Source of the DNA: Anaerolineae bacterium
GTDB lineage: Bacteria; Chloroflexota; Anaerolineae; Anaerolineales; E44-bin32
Assembly (NCBI GenBank): GCA_011174825.1
Contig: DUEZ01000069.1
Location: 1-64,000 of the forward strand
DNA: 64,000 nt
Direction of reading: 5' to 3'
Shown here: positions 18,274 to 26,914 of the stretch, piece after piece
Layout of the letters: each line of letters opens with the position of its first letter
Numbering within the stretch: the first letter of the stretch is position 1
Notes under the pieces: model-generated
What the model was told of the DNA's origin: nothing
Database searches by the model: none
Seen by the model: only the letters and a program-made list of their open reading frames with translations
Made by a program: the position numbers and the translations under genes

Positions 18274-18876
18274 TTACTCAAGCTCTTCGCCCACCGTCCA
18301 GCGCACAAAGCGCCTAATAGCTACATTTTCACCAGTAGCGGCAATCATCTCCTTGAGCAACTCATCAACCGTCTTCGCATCATCTCGAATATATGGCTGA
18401 CGAAGCAAACAGTTATCGTCGTAAAATTTTCCCAACCGGCCTTCAACAATGCGCTCAATCACATTTTCAGGTTTGCCGCTCTCACGCGCCCAGATGCGAG
18501 CATTCTGACGTTCCTCCTCGATGACCGCCTCCGGTATGTCCTCAACCCGGATCCAGTGGGGCGATGTGGCAGCGATTTGCAATGCCATCTCGTGAGCAAA
18601 ATGCCTGAATTCTTCTGTGCGAGCTACGAAGTCGGTTTCGCAATTAACCTCTACGATCACTCCCACACGTCCATCACCATGATTGTATAGATCCAAGACG
18701 CCATCATGGGTTTCACGATCGGCCCTTTTCGCAGCAGCCGCCAACCCTCGTTCACGAAGTAAAGCGACCGCTTTCTCCAGGTCGCCGTTCGTTTCTTCAA
18801 GCGCTTCACGGCAGGCTAAGATACCCGCCCCCGTCCTGTCACGGAGTTCTTTAATCAAGTCAATTGAGATGGTCAC
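18274..18876 (-). CDS. tsf: Translation elongation factor Ts
   Basis: A 200-residue short-form EF-Ts, as in Thermus and many Chloroflexota. [25 protein letters not shown] is the N-terminal UBA-type region and [18 protein letters not shown] is the core signature. It regenerates EF-Tu-GTP. The start is GTG at 18876 and overlaps the rpsB stop as GTGA, so the two are translationally coupled. Confidence 0.96.
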   Translation of the reverse strand: MTISIDLIKELRDRTGAGILACREALEETNGDLEKAVALLRERGLAAAAKRADRETHDGVLDLYNHGDGRVGVIVEVNCETDFVARTEEFRHFAHEMALQIAATSPHWIRVEDIPEAVIEEERQNARIWARESGKPENVIERIVEGRLGKFYDDNCLLRQPYIRDDAKTVDELLKEMIAATGENVAIRRFVRWTVGEELE

Positions 18877-19946
18877 GCCTCATCTTCCTTTTCGTCTACC
18901 GTTGCACTTTCTGAAAGGTCAACTTCCTCTTCCTCGTCTCCCTTTTCGTCTACCGTTGCACTTTCTGAAAGGTCAACCCCCTCTTCCTCTGATTCCTCCA
19001 GGGTCTCACTCTCCTCAGCTAACTCTAGCTCCTCGAGTAATTCGGCCTCTTCAAGATCCAAAGCTTCCATTTCTGGCTTGTCTTCATCCTCTTCAGAATC
19101 TAAGTCCATAACCTCGGTGACTAATTTCTCGTCAAACTCTCCACTCATAAGTTTGGCAAGCGTCGCTTCTCCGAGGAGTTCTTCATCAGTCATCTCGATC
19201 TCGGCCGCTGCATCCAATGCTAAGGGTATACCAGCTGCCGCTAGTTCTTCTTCCTCATCCTTACGAAGCGCCAACCCCTCAAGCACGGCATCCGCGATTT
19301 TCGAAGTCATGAGTTTGATGGCACGGATGGCATCGTCGTTTGAGGGAATCACATAATCAACATTCGTTGGATCGCAATTGGTGTCCACCAATGCGATGAC
19401 TGGGATGTTGAGAAGATTCGCTTCATGAATGGCGGTCTCTTCGCGCCTCACATCGACGACAAACAACAAATCTGGCACCGATATCATCTCTCGGATACCG
19501 CCCAAGCGACCTTCGAGTTTGTCGATCCTGCGCGTGATGCCTAAGGCTTCCTTTTTGGTTAAGCGATCTATTTCACCCGAATCGCGCCGCCGTTCTAAGC
19601 CTTGTAATTCATCAATCCGACTGCGTATCGTCTGCCAATTGGTGAGCGTACCACCAAGCCAGCGCGCGTTGACATAGGGCATCATGCATCGCTTAGCTTC
19701 CAGCTCGATCGTTTCCTGAGCCTGTCGTTTGGTCCCAACGAATAATATCCGTCCGCCTGCAGCGATGGTATCGCGAACCAAAGCATAACCGATCTCAAGT
19801 GCTTCAAGGGTTTGTTGTAAATCGATGATGTGGATGTTATTTCGTTCAGTGAAGATGTACGACTTCATGCGGGGATCCCATTTTCGTGTGCGATGACCAA
19901 AATGAACCCCCGTCTCCAAGAGAGCTTTCATGCTTACTACAGCCAT
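18873..19946 (-). CDS. rpsB: Ribosomal protein uS2 with long acidic C-terminal tail
   Basis: A 357-residue protein. The first 230 residues are ordinary S2 ([44 protein letters not shown]). The remaining 120 or so are highly acidic (Glu/Asp/Ser/Leu) and contain two copies of [12 protein letters not shown] from a 54-base tandem duplication. S2 extensions occur in several Chloroflexota but this one is long. GGAGG precedes the ATG. It leads the rpsB-tsf-pyrH block; the tail could be an expressed disordered region or affect ribosome interactions. Confidence 0.95.
   Translation of the reverse strand: MAVVSMKALLETGVHFGHRTRKWDPRMKSYIFTERNNIHIIDLQQTLEALEIGYALVRDTIAAGGRILFVGTKRQAQETIELEAKRCMMPYVNARWLGGTLTNWQTIRSRIDELQGLERRRDSGEIDRLTKKEALGITRRIDKLEGRLGGIREMISVPDLLFVVDVRREETAIHEANLLNIPVIALVDTNCDPTNVDYVIPSNDDAIRAIKLMTSKIADAVLEGLALRKDEEEELAAAGIPLALDAAAEIEMTDEELLGEATLAKLMSGEFDEKLVTEVMDLDSEEDEDKPEMEALDLEEAELLEELELAEESETLEESEEEGVDLSESATVDEKGDEEEEVDLSESATVDEKEDEA
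18887..18977. repeat. rpsB: 54-base tandem duplication inside rpsB
   Basis: The 37 bases at 18887-18923 recur identically at 18941-18977, an offset of 54 bases or 18 codons, so the reading frame is kept. Lack of differences points to a recent duplication. The encoded repeat is [12 protein letters not shown] plus acidic linker. Confidence 0.9.
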
Positions 19947-20046
19947 GGGGATCTTACCTCCAATGCGTTTGACCTCCGCCTCCTTCGACCTAGCTTAGAA
20001 CCGGCTGGCTAACCGGCACGCCTAACCTAGTCTGGAGACGTGTGTA

Positions 20047-20097
20047 TTTGCCCGATTTGGGCGAAATTTATCCCGCCAGCTTTGCAGCCCTGGCGGG
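20047..20097 (-). promoter_or_regulatory. Two hairpins in the upstream leader of rpsB
   Basis: On the minus strand CCCGCCAG/CTGGCGGG (20072-20079 with 20090-20097) and then a GCCC/GGGC stem with AT flanks (20047-20066) lie about 100-150 bases before the rpsB start. Ribosomal protein leaders often carry autoregulatory structures. Whether this is an S2-binding leader or a terminator of an upstream unit cannot be decided here. Confidence 0.4.
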
Positions 20098-20149
20098 AGC
20101 GGTGGGAGTATAACACGACCCCGTTCATTCGTCAAAGTAAACCGCGGCC

Positions 20150-20310
20150 GGCTTCAGGCTTTAAGTCGCAAGTCTCAAGTCGCAAGCTTCAAGCCACAAG
20201 AAACAGGCTACAGGCTTCAAGCTTCTAGCCGCAGCTAAACTATCACGCATCACGCATCGCGCATCACGCATCACGTATCACGTTTCACGTTTCACGTCTC
20301 ACACTAGAGA
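20150..20310. repeat. Low-complexity degenerate tandem repeat
   Basis: Two blocks: first a run of CTTCAAG/CAAGTCTCAAG-type units (20150-20230), then repeated ATCACGC/CATCACG units (20241-20305) such as CACGCATCACGCATCGCGCA. It lies upstream of rpsB, between it and the thioesterase gene. No ORF or secondary structure with clear meaning is seen; slippage-prone DNA is the simplest reading. Confidence 0.8.
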
Positions 20311-20469
20311 GCCTTCTCCTAGGGAACTCTAAGTCCATCCAACACATTCCTCACCATTTCTCCTGCCGGTTAGACTCCAATGCATAATTAATAAGCGGAC
20401 CGGGCTCCCCCGCCCGGTCGTATATCCGTACTAAAGCCGCCTTTACTGGAATAGATTGGAGGTATCAAA

Positions 20470-20889
20470 TCATTGAGTTGATAACCGTTCGGATACCTTC
20501 GCATCGACGCGTTTCAGGAACCGATCTTCCTCGATCACCGCGCGACGGTGTTCCGCCTCACCAACCAACTCTACCTCGTCGAAGATCTGAGCATTAAAAG
20601 AGATCAGATGATTATCGATAGAGACAACCTCAGCCCGTATATTCACCACACTGTTTACAGGTGTAGGTGCTAGATGGCGAAGATGGATTTCCACCCCTAC
20701 CGTAGTTTGGCCTTCTGGCAGCAACCCGCTTACCATTGACGCGCAGGTATGCTCTACAAGGGATGCCATAGCCGGCGTAGCATAGACACTGAGGCTACCG
20801 CTTCCAATATGCGTTGCGGTCAAATCAGGTGTGACTTCCTGTGTGGCTTCTGCTTTTAATCCGACTTTGATGGAGGGGGGCAGCTTCAT
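20470..20889 (-). CDS. FlK-like hotdog-fold thioesterase
   Basis: A 139-residue protein from the ATG at 20889 (GAGGG upstream; a longer frame exists but overlaps acpS). The segments ATHIGSGSLSVYATPAMASLVE, then TTVGVEIHLRHLAPTPV, fit the fluoroacetyl-CoA thioesterase-like hotdog family, including the Thr/His and Glu positions used by FlK. In most bacteria such proteins hydrolyse short acyl-CoAs of unknown identity; fluoroacetate resistance should not be assumed. It overlaps or abuts acpS, consistent with a link to acyl carrier or CoA metabolism. Confidence 0.8.
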   Translation of the reverse strand: MKLPPSIKVGLKAEATQEVTPDLTATHIGSGSLSVYATPAMASLVEHTCASMVSGLLPEGQTTVGVEIHLRHLAPTPVNSVVNIRAEVVSIDNHLISFNAQIFDEVELVGEAEHRRAVIEEDRFLKRVDAKVSERLSTQ

Positions 20890-20899
20890 CCGATTGCCC

Positions 20900-21289
20900 T
20901 CATGAGTCCTGATCAGACTCAGGCGGAGCTTGGAGAGCAACAACGACTGCGAGCGCGTGCTCATGGGTATGGCTGAGGCTGAGCGCCCAGTGGGTCACTC
21001 GCAACGATCCAGAGAGTTCCAATGCGCGACCATGAAGCTGAAGTACAGGTTGGCGACGAGGTCCATTGACGATCTCAATGTCCTTCCACCTGACATCTCC
21101 AATTCCAGTTCCCAGTGCTTTCGCGACGGCTTCCTTTGCGGCGAATCGCGCCGCGAGCGCTGGTGTGTGCCCACGAGCGTCGATCAATTCTTGAGCGGTG
21201 TAAAAACGATCGAAAAAGCGTTCACCGTGTCGAAGAATCGCACGATCAATTCGGTCGACCTCGATTAAATCCACACCTGAACGAATCAC
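20900..21289 (-). CDS. acpS: Holo-[acyl-carrier-protein] synthase
   Basis: A 129-residue phosphopantetheinyl transferase. RSGVDLIEVDRIDRAI carries the first Mg2+-binding Asp and RFAAKEAVAKALGTGIGDVRWKDIEI the KEA motif. It transfers phosphopantetheine from CoA to ACP. The start is GTG at 21289, with AGGA-like bases in front. It is packed 3 bases after the M16-like gene and before the FlK-like gene on the same strand. Confidence 0.94.
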   Translation of the reverse strand: MIRSGVDLIEVDRIDRAILRHGERFFDRFYTAQELIDARGHTPALAARFAAKEAVAKALGTGIGDVRWKDIEIVNGPRRQPVLQLHGRALELSGSLRVTHWALSLSHTHEHALAVVVALQAPPESDQDS

Positions 21290-21292
21290 TTC

Positions 21293-22612
21293 CTACGCCT
21301 CCTCTCCAATCGGACCAGCGATGGCGATAGCCAAGTGATCAGGATCAAGATATCGCTTTGCAGCACGGATAACATCATCTCGCGTCACAGCTGCAACAAG
21401 ATCTGGGAAACACTGATAATAGTCTAACCCCAAACTGTAACGTTCAATGTGAAGCAACGAACCTGCTACGCCCTCATTTGATTCAAGCTGTAAGGGCAAA
21501 CGACCGATGTAATTAGCTTGGTTTTCGACCAATTCTTGTTTGGTCACACGTTTTGTAACCAATTTCCGTATTTCAGTAAGGATTAAGTCTATCGCTTTCT
21601 CTACACCGTTTGGATTAACCCCAGCAACTACCTGCCATGGACCAGGTCCATGGCCACCAGTTACGGAGCTATAAGCATAATAAGCCAATCCAGCTGACTC
21701 ACGAACCGCATCGCCTATTCGACCATACATCCCAAACCGACCTAGTATGCTGTTACCTAGAGAAGCTGCCATATAGTCCTCGTCGAAACGACTCGGTCCA
21801 GGTGTGCCGAGGACGATGTCACATTGGCTCTTCCCGGGAAGATAGACGACCTTACGAAGCAAACCCGAAGGTTTCCCAATTGGTGGTAAGTCAGGGTGAG
21901 TATGCTGTTCAGGATTGCGCCATCCACCGAGGGCACCCTCGACCGCTTCAACGGCTTTCTGGGCCTCGACCGCTCCTACCACCACGAGGACCATACCCTG
22001 AGGTCCAAAACACTGGCGGTAAAAAGCGCGGATGTTGGTGGTCGAAATTTCGCTGATGGTGTCCTTATATCCAGAAGTTGGCAAGCTGTAAGGATGCTTT
22101 TTATAGGCCAGTTCATCGAAGGCAAGCTGTGCACGAGCGCCTGTATCCTGATCACGAATTGCGAGCGATGTTAAGTGTTCGCCCTTCAGCCGTTCGATCT
22201 GTGTCTTAGGAAAAGTCGGAGTGCGTAATACTTCAGATAAAAGACTGAGGAGGATCTGCAGATCCTCGGCCAACGCTTTTCCCTGCACGAAAGTGATATG
22301 CGTACTCGCTCCCAAGCTAAGTACAGCGCCTATGGATTCGATCGATTCAAAGATTTGATTGAAGGATCGCACTTTCGTCCCTCTCATCAAAGCCTGTGCT
22401 GTCAGATACGCCAATCCAGCCTCTTGACGGGTCTCACCCAAGGAACCAGCGACAAGATAGCCTGAGATCACTACGGAGGGGCTGGCGAAATTTTCTCTTG
22501 CCAGGACCACAATGCCATTCTCTAACTCCCGGCGCAGAATGGAATCCGGTCCTGGCAAACTACGTATGTCCAATGTAGGAAGGGAGAAGGCGACCTTAGT
22601 CATTGCTCTCAT
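21293..22612 (-). CDS. M16 family peptidase, non-catalytic partner subunit
   Basis: A 439-residue M16-fold protein. Where the catalytic family has HxxEH, this one reads GLAYLTAQALMRGT, so the zinc site is missing. The C-terminal half keeps the R...Y region (RIGDAVRESAGLAYYAYSS) used for substrate binding in M16B partners. It overlaps the catalytic subunit gene by 17 bases, so the two very likely form a heterodimer like mitochondrial MPP or Sphingomonas M16B peptidases. The start is ATG at 22612 or 22603. Confidence 0.88.
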   Translation of the reverse strand: MRAMTKVAFSLPTLDIRSLPGPDSILRRELENGIVVLARENFASPSVVISGYLVAGSLGETRQEAGLAYLTAQALMRGTKVRSFNQIFESIESIGAVLSLGASTHITFVQGKALAEDLQILLSLLSEVLRTPTFPKTQIERLKGEHLTSLAIRDQDTGARAQLAFDELAYKKHPYSLPTSGYKDTISEISTTNIRAFYRQCFGPQGMVLVVVGAVEAQKAVEAVEGALGGWRNPEQHTHPDLPPIGKPSGLLRKVVYLPGKSQCDIVLGTPGPSRFDEDYMAASLGNSILGRFGMYGRIGDAVRESAGLAYYAYSSVTGGHGPGPWQVVAGVNPNGVEKAIDLILTEIRKLVTKRVTKQELVENQANYIGRLPLQLESNEGVAGSLLHIERYSLGLDYYQCFPDLVAAVTRDDVIRAAKRYLDPDHLAIAIAGPIGEEA

Positions 22613-23894
22613 CCAGTTGTGGACGATAGATACCCACGATGCGATTCGATGACAACAAGTACTTACGAGCGACTTCTATGACATCCTCAGGGGTGACTTC
22701 AACCAATCGATCCAGGTAGGTCTCAAACCACTCATAGGTGGCGAACATCTCACTGAAACCCAGCCAGAAAGCTTGGTTTGTGATGCTTTCGGAGTTATAT
22801 GCAAACAAAGCTCGGGCTTGCTTTTTTGCCTTAACCAGCTCCACCATCTCAATAGGTTGATCCAGCAATTTATCAAGTTCACGATCAAGGATTTCAAGCG
22901 TCTCTTCCGCAGTGTGGTCCGGCCGGACAGTCACATTGATCGAGTATAAATAGGGATCGATCGTCGCGGCCAATCCGCCTCGGACCGAAGCGGCTAGCTC
23001 CCCTTCAACCAAAGTTCGATACAAGCGTGAGGTTTTATTCGAAATACCTGCTCCGAAGAAGTTCAGACTTGAGGCGCCAGTTAGAATGCTATCTAACACA
23101 GTTAAAGGGTAGAAATCAGGATCAGCCCCAGGAGATGCGTGGTATCCGACATAGAGGAAAGGGGTCTCGCCCGGTCCTTCAACTGTCACGCGTCGTTCAC
23201 CCCTTTGTACCGGTTCCAGACGAGGTCGGGACTCCGGTCGTTTCCCACGCGGGATCGTGCCAAATAACTCACGAATGCGTTTGAGCATCGATCTCGTGCG
23301 GAAATCACCAGCGATGGCCAATACAGCGTTATTTGGGATATAGAATCGGCGGTAATGCTCGTAGAGAGAGTCTCGAGTCATCGTCTCTAAGTCCGCCATG
23401 TCACCGATCACAGTGTGATGATACGGGTGAACCCGGAAGGCAGCCGCTTGCACCTCTTCGTACAGTCGGAAGGTTGGCTCATTCTCGTGTCCCTGACGTT
23501 CGGAGATGATCACCGTCCGTTCAGATTTGACCTCGGTAGGGGAAAACTTACTATGGACCATGCGATCGGCCTCCAAACGTAGTGCCAGATCAATTCGATC
23601 TGCAGGCATGGTCTCAAAATATGACGTCCAGTCTAACCAAGTTAGCGCGTTCCAATATCCGCCATCGCGCGAGATCGCTCGGTCAAGCACACCAGCAGGG
23701 AAGGACGGTGTCCCCTTGAACTGCATATGTTCCACCCAATGGGAGACGCCGGTAATACCCGCGTTTTCGTTTCGTGAGCCAACGCGGTACCAAATCCAGC
23801 AACTGATGAGGGGAGCGGTGTGGATTTCTTTTAAGCGGACTTCTAAACCATTGCGCAGTTTAGTACGAAGAATGGAATCCCGGCCTGCCATCAT
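22596..23894 (-). CDS. M16 family zinc peptidase, catalytic subunit
   Basis: A 432-residue M16B-type protease. The inverted zinc motif is HWVEH (H52, E55, H56), with the distal zinc-ligand region around VIISERQGHENEPTFRLYEE. These enzymes degrade peptides within a closed two-subunit chamber; targets in bacteria are mostly unknown. It is encoded directly upstream of its inactive partner. No signal peptide is seen, so a cytoplasmic location is expected. Confidence 0.92.
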   Translation of the reverse strand: MMAGRDSILRTKLRNGLEVRLKEIHTAPLISCWIWYRVGSRNENAGITGVSHWVEHMQFKGTPSFPAGVLDRAISRDGGYWNALTWLDWTSYFETMPADRIDLALRLEADRMVHSKFSPTEVKSERTVIISERQGHENEPTFRLYEEVQAAAFRVHPYHHTVIGDMADLETMTRDSLYEHYRRFYIPNNAVLAIAGDFRTRSMLKRIRELFGTIPRGKRPESRPRLEPVQRGERRVTVEGPGETPFLYVGYHASPGADPDFYPLTVLDSILTGASSLNFFGAGISNKTSRLYRTLVEGELAASVRGGLAATIDPYLYSINVTVRPDHTAEETLEILDRELDKLLDQPIEMVELVKAKKQARALFAYNSESITNQAFWLGFSEMFATYEWFETYLDRLVEVTPEDVIEVARKYLLSSNRIVGIYRPQLDESND

Positions 23895-23911
23895 TTCTTG
23901 TTTACCTTAAC

Positions 23912-25246
23912 TTAAGGCGCAGCTTCCTCAAACGGTTCCCCATCGGGACCATAACCGCGACCAACCCCACGATACTGAAAACCCAGTCGTGACAATTCAA
24001 CTGGATCGTAGATATTTCGTCCGTCGACAATAACGGGTTGCTTCATAGCTCGTAGAATACGTCCAAGATCTAAGTGTTTGAACTCATTCCAATCTGTGCA
24101 GACGATCAAGGCGTCACACTCTTGAGCTAACGCATATGGATCTTCCGCCATAATCAATTCGGGCATGATGTCACTGGCACGCTCCATACCAACCGGGTCA
24201 TATGCACGGACAACCACGTTATTCTTCGTCAATCTGTGTGCGATCTCCAGAGAAGGCGCTTCTCGCATATCATCGGTGTTGGGTTTAAATGTAAGACCCA
24301 ACAATCCGATCGTTTTCCCTGTTAGATCCCCCAGCATTTCTCGAACGCGCTCCATGAGCAATCGCGTCCGATCCGTGTTGATATCCATCACGGCTTGAAG
24401 TAATTGCGGGTTGCGTCCCTTCTCTGCCGCCATATGTGCAAGCGCTTGCACATCCTTGGGGAAGCATGAACCCCCATAGCCTAAGCCTGCTTCCAAGAAA
24501 TGTCGGCCGATCCGTGGATCAAAACCCATACCATTGGCAACTTCCTTTACATCTGCCCCAAGCGCCTCACAGATATTCGCAATCTCATTGATAAACGAAA
24601 TACGAGTGGCTAAAAAGGCATTCGAAGCGTATTTGATCATCTCAGCCGTACGCAGGTCAGTGATCACGATCGGTGCCCGTAATGGTAGGTGTAGCTGGGC
24701 AACCTTCTCCACCGCTTCAAGGTCGAGAGAACCCAGAACAGTACGGGCGGGATTCATAAAATCGAGGATAGCTGAGCCCTCTCGTAAGAATTCGGGGTTG
24801 GATACGACTGAGAAAGGAATGGGCTCTGGCTGATTAGCGCGAATGATATCCGCCACCCAGTCGCCAGTTCCTACGGGTACAGTCGACTTGTTCACCACGA
24901 TCAACGATCCCCTCATCGTTTGGGCGATAGACTCGGCCGCTTGCTGAACGTGCTTCAAATCAGCCTCCCCATCAACTCCCGAGGGGGTTCCTACCGCAAT
25001 GAAGACAAATTCAGACTCATGTAGGGCCTCTGGATAAGATACGGTGAAATCTAACCGTCCAGCCATCGCATTCCGGGAGACCATCTCCTCAAGCCCCGGC
25101 TCATAGATGGGCATGATCCCCTTCTTAAGGCTTTCGATTTTTAGCTCGTCGATATCCAAAGCGATCACTCGATTTCCTAGATCGGCGAAGCATGCCGCTG
25201 TCACTAAGCCAACATAACCGGCTCCGATCACCGTAATGTTCTTCAC
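23912..25246 (-). CDS. UDP-glucose/GDP-mannose 6-dehydrogenase family protein
   Basis: A 444-residue enzyme from the GTG at 25246, with GGAAAGG seven bases upstream; the frame remains open to 25291 without a better site. The Rossmann motif [42 protein letters not shown] and the active-site segment [15 protein letters not shown] (catalytic Cys) are complete, as is [16 protein letters not shown]. It oxidises UDP-glucose to UDP-glucuronate for envelope glycans. UDP-glucose is the most common substrate for this sequence type, but GDP-mannose cannot be excluded. Confidence 0.92.
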   Translation of the reverse strand: MKNITVIGAGYVGLVTAACFADLGNRVIALDIDELKIESLKKGIMPIYEPGLEEMVSRNAMAGRLDFTVSYPEALHESEFVFIAVGTPSGVDGEADLKHVQQAAESIAQTMRGSLIVVNKSTVPVGTGDWVADIIRANQPEPIPFSVVSNPEFLREGSAILDFMNPARTVLGSLDLEAVEKVAQLHLPLRAPIVITDLRTAEMIKYASNAFLATRISFINEIANICEALGADVKEVANGMGFDPRIGRHFLEAGLGYGGSCFPKDVQALAHMAAEKGRNPQLLQAVMDINTDRTRLLMERVREMLGDLTGKTIGLLGLTFKPNTDDMREAPSLEIAHRLTKNNVVVRAYDPVGMERASDIMPELIMAEDPYALAQECDALIVCTDWNEFKHLDLGRILRAMKQPVIVDGRNIYDPVELSRLGFQYRGVGRGYGPDGEPFEEAAP

Positions 25247-25328
25247 ATCAAATCCTTTCCAAGCGGGGATGTTCCGTACTACATCGCGCAATCATACCAT
25301 GCTTGAGATATCAGGCAATACTTGTGCG

Positions 25329-25438
25329 TACTGAAAAACAACCTGCGAGGAGCAAGGACCGGTATATGTTGGGGTATGGGCGCATCCCACACCCCCACAC
25401 GTACCGGTCCTCCTCTGGTAGTTGGTCTTTTTTCAGTA
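25329..25438. repeat. MITE-like palindromic repeat, well-preserved copy
   Basis: The ends are TACTG (25329-25333) and CAGTA (25434-25438). From both ends inwards one reads TACTGAAAAA, CAAC, GAGGAG, GGACCGGTA, TGTGGGGGT and TGTGGG, so the whole 110 bases forms one long imperfect hairpin (arms about 75% complementary by eye). It lies between ugd (-) and the Rrf2 gene (+). No ORF is inside; a non-autonomous element is the natural reading. Confidence 0.85.
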
Positions 25439-25526
25439 GACCTGTCGTAAAAGGTCATGCCTGCACGGTGACACAATTCACTTGTCGTTGATTTGGCTAA
25501 GGCATACACTGATTGCGAACTAGATA

Positions 25527-25556
25527 ACTCCTACCTTGATGGTATAAGTAAGGAGT
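25527..25556 (+). promoter_or_regulatory. Probable Rrf2 operator and promoter region
   Basis: The imperfect palindrome ACTCCTACCTT / AAGTAAGGAGT (25527-25537 and 25546-25556) lies 18 bases before the Rrf2 ATG and overlaps a TATAAG -10-like box. Rrf2 regulators commonly repress their own gene through such dyads. The site is inferred, not proven. Confidence 0.5.
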
Positions 25557-25573
25557 AAGCGCAGGAGGTTGAT

Positions 25574-25972
25574 ATGCAGATCACTCGGCAGGCGGATTAT
25601 GCGGTCCGTGCGGTTCTTTACTTGGCAGGTCTGAGCAATGGGACTCGCGCGCCAACCAGCAAGATTGCGCGCGAGCAGGCAATACCCTCCTCATTCTTGG
25701 CCAAAATCGTCTCGCAACTATCCGTGGCCGGTGTCGTCCAAACCTCACGTGGCGCACGCGGTGGGGTTTCACTCGCACGTCCATCTGAAGAGATTACCCT
25801 GCTCGAAGTAATTGAGGCTATTGACGGTCCGATCACCTTAAACGAATGTGTGCCTGATCCTAGTGACTGCCCTTTTGGTGAGGATTGCCCCGTACACAAG
25901 ATATGGCTTGATGCCCAACGCGACCTCATAAGAAGATTGGCGGTCACCAACTTTGGCATGCTTGCTTCGTAG
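25574..25972 (+). CDS. Rrf2 family transcriptional regulator
   Basis: A 132-residue winged-helix regulator with the family opening MQITRQADYAVRAVLYLA, the recognition-helix region KIVSQLSVAGVVQTSRGARGG and three cysteines in ECVPDPSDCPFGEDCPVH, the position of the Fe-S ligands of IscR/NsrR/RsrR. Sensing of Fe-S status, redox or NO is therefore likely. AGGAGG precedes the ATG. It stands alone, with an ACTCCT dyad in its promoter. Regulated targets besides itself are not visible. Confidence 0.92.
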   Translation: MQITRQADYAVRAVLYLAGLSNGTRAPTSKIAREQAIPSSFLAKIVSQLSVAGVVQTSRGARGGVSLARPSEEITLLEVIEAIDGPITLNECVPDPSDCPFGEDCPVHKIWLDAQRDLIRRLAVTNFGMLAS

Positions 25973-26151
25973 GTGAAATCAGGCTCCATCTCTCGATCTA
26001 CGCTGATGGTGTAACAAAGCGAAGATTGATTCTCGAACCGCATTCTACCCCACTGAACCTTGTACATTTGAAAGGGATGAGCATCTCACCTGTCGTGTAC
26101 CTTCATGTGTATGTGAACACTGGGGGTTGTGAAACATATCCGCCGCTCACA

Positions 26152-26193
26152 TAGACCAATCCTCCTCTTGCAGTTGACCTTTTTCTAGTAGAT
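26152..26193. repeat. MITE-like repeat, right end only
   Basis: TAGACCAATCCTCCTCTTGCAG, then TTGACCTTTTTCTAGTAGATC closely match the right end of the element at 25329-25438. A left end is only vaguely visible near 26050 (CACTGAA), so this is a truncated or strongly eroded copy. Confidence 0.6.
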
Positions 26194-26270
26194 CATAGAA
26201 TGCAGTTACATGAAGCTTGCGGTTTTTTCATTTCTTTGGCACAGTAATGGATAGACTAGGGGAGGGCACA

Positions 26271-26528
26271 ATGACCGGTGGCATACCTGTCGCTAGAGGT
26301 TTGGTGTTCATGCTTCAAACAGGCGAGATCGTCGTGGATTGGGGCGGTGGTCGGGTGCAAGATATTCAGACCGGTGATTTTCTGGAATTTCAAGAATCGG
26401 ATTACGGTGGTGCGATCACGGATAGTGAATTGGACAGGCTCAAGGATCTTGGGCGCGTCGTGTCTTACACCAATCAGCTTGTGTATCTTAGGCCACTTCC
26501 CGAACCCCCTCGTCCTACTATTGATTAA
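26271..26528 (+). CDS. Hypothetical protein, 85 residues
   Basis: GGGGAGGG stands five bases before the ATG at 26271, which favours this start over the in-frame ATGs at 26247 and 26217. The protein, with GLVFMLQTGEIVVDWGGGRV, then GDFLEFQESDYGGAITD, appears beta-rich and soluble, with no Cys, no signal and no membrane segment. It has no match that I recognise. It lies between the Rrf2 gene and the nitroreductase remnant on the same strand. Confidence 0.55.
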   Translation: MTGGIPVARGLVFMLQTGEIVVDWGGGRVQDIQTGDFLEFQESDYGGAITDSELDRLKDLGRVVSYTNQLVYLRPLPEPPRPTID

Positions 26529-26707
26529 GAATCTCTAGCCAAGTCTCTGCCTAGATGTCCATGCAGGTCAATTAAATCTGAGTCAATCTGCATATCACCT
26601 CAGCGAAAGTCTGACTTTCAGAAACCTCCATAATTTCTACTTTCCATCATTTGAAGCTACAGTCAACCGTCCTATAATGTGTTCAGCACTCGATAGGAGA
26701 TCGAAAA

Positions 26708-26842
26708 ATGGACGTATCGGAAAGCATCCGCATGAACCGCGCAGTGCGTCAATACACTCAGCAACCGATCCCAGAAGATATCGTCCACCACATCCTTAAT
26801 ACCGGACGTCGTGCACTTCGACCAATGGTAAGAACTACATAA
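26708..26842 (+). pseudogene. Remnant of a nitroreductase-family gene
   Basis: A 44-codon frame reads DVSESIRMNRAVRQYTQQP, then IPEDIVHHILNTGRRA, the clear N-terminus of nitroreductase/FMN-dependent oxidoreductases. After GRRA the frame turns into LRPMVRTT-stop, while the next frame continues with TSTNGKNYI, which fits the expected family sequence. So a frameshift occurred near 26813-26816, followed by deletion of the remaining 130 or more codons; hutU starts 70 bases on. It is not expected to give an active protein. Confidence 0.7.
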
Positions 26843-26914
26843 TGACGCAGGAGATGGGCACTAATCTTTGTTTAGCCGATTCATGAATACGAGTGATACA
26901 TTCCGGAGGGACAG

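Noticed and set aside
20150-20310. CRISPR array from regular word repeats
   Set aside because: Units are 7-11 bases without spacers of constant length, and no cas genes are near.
20470-20889. Fluoroacetyl-CoA resistance gene
   Set aside because: The family is broad, and fluoroacetate metabolism cannot be deduced from a FlK-like hotdog fold alone.
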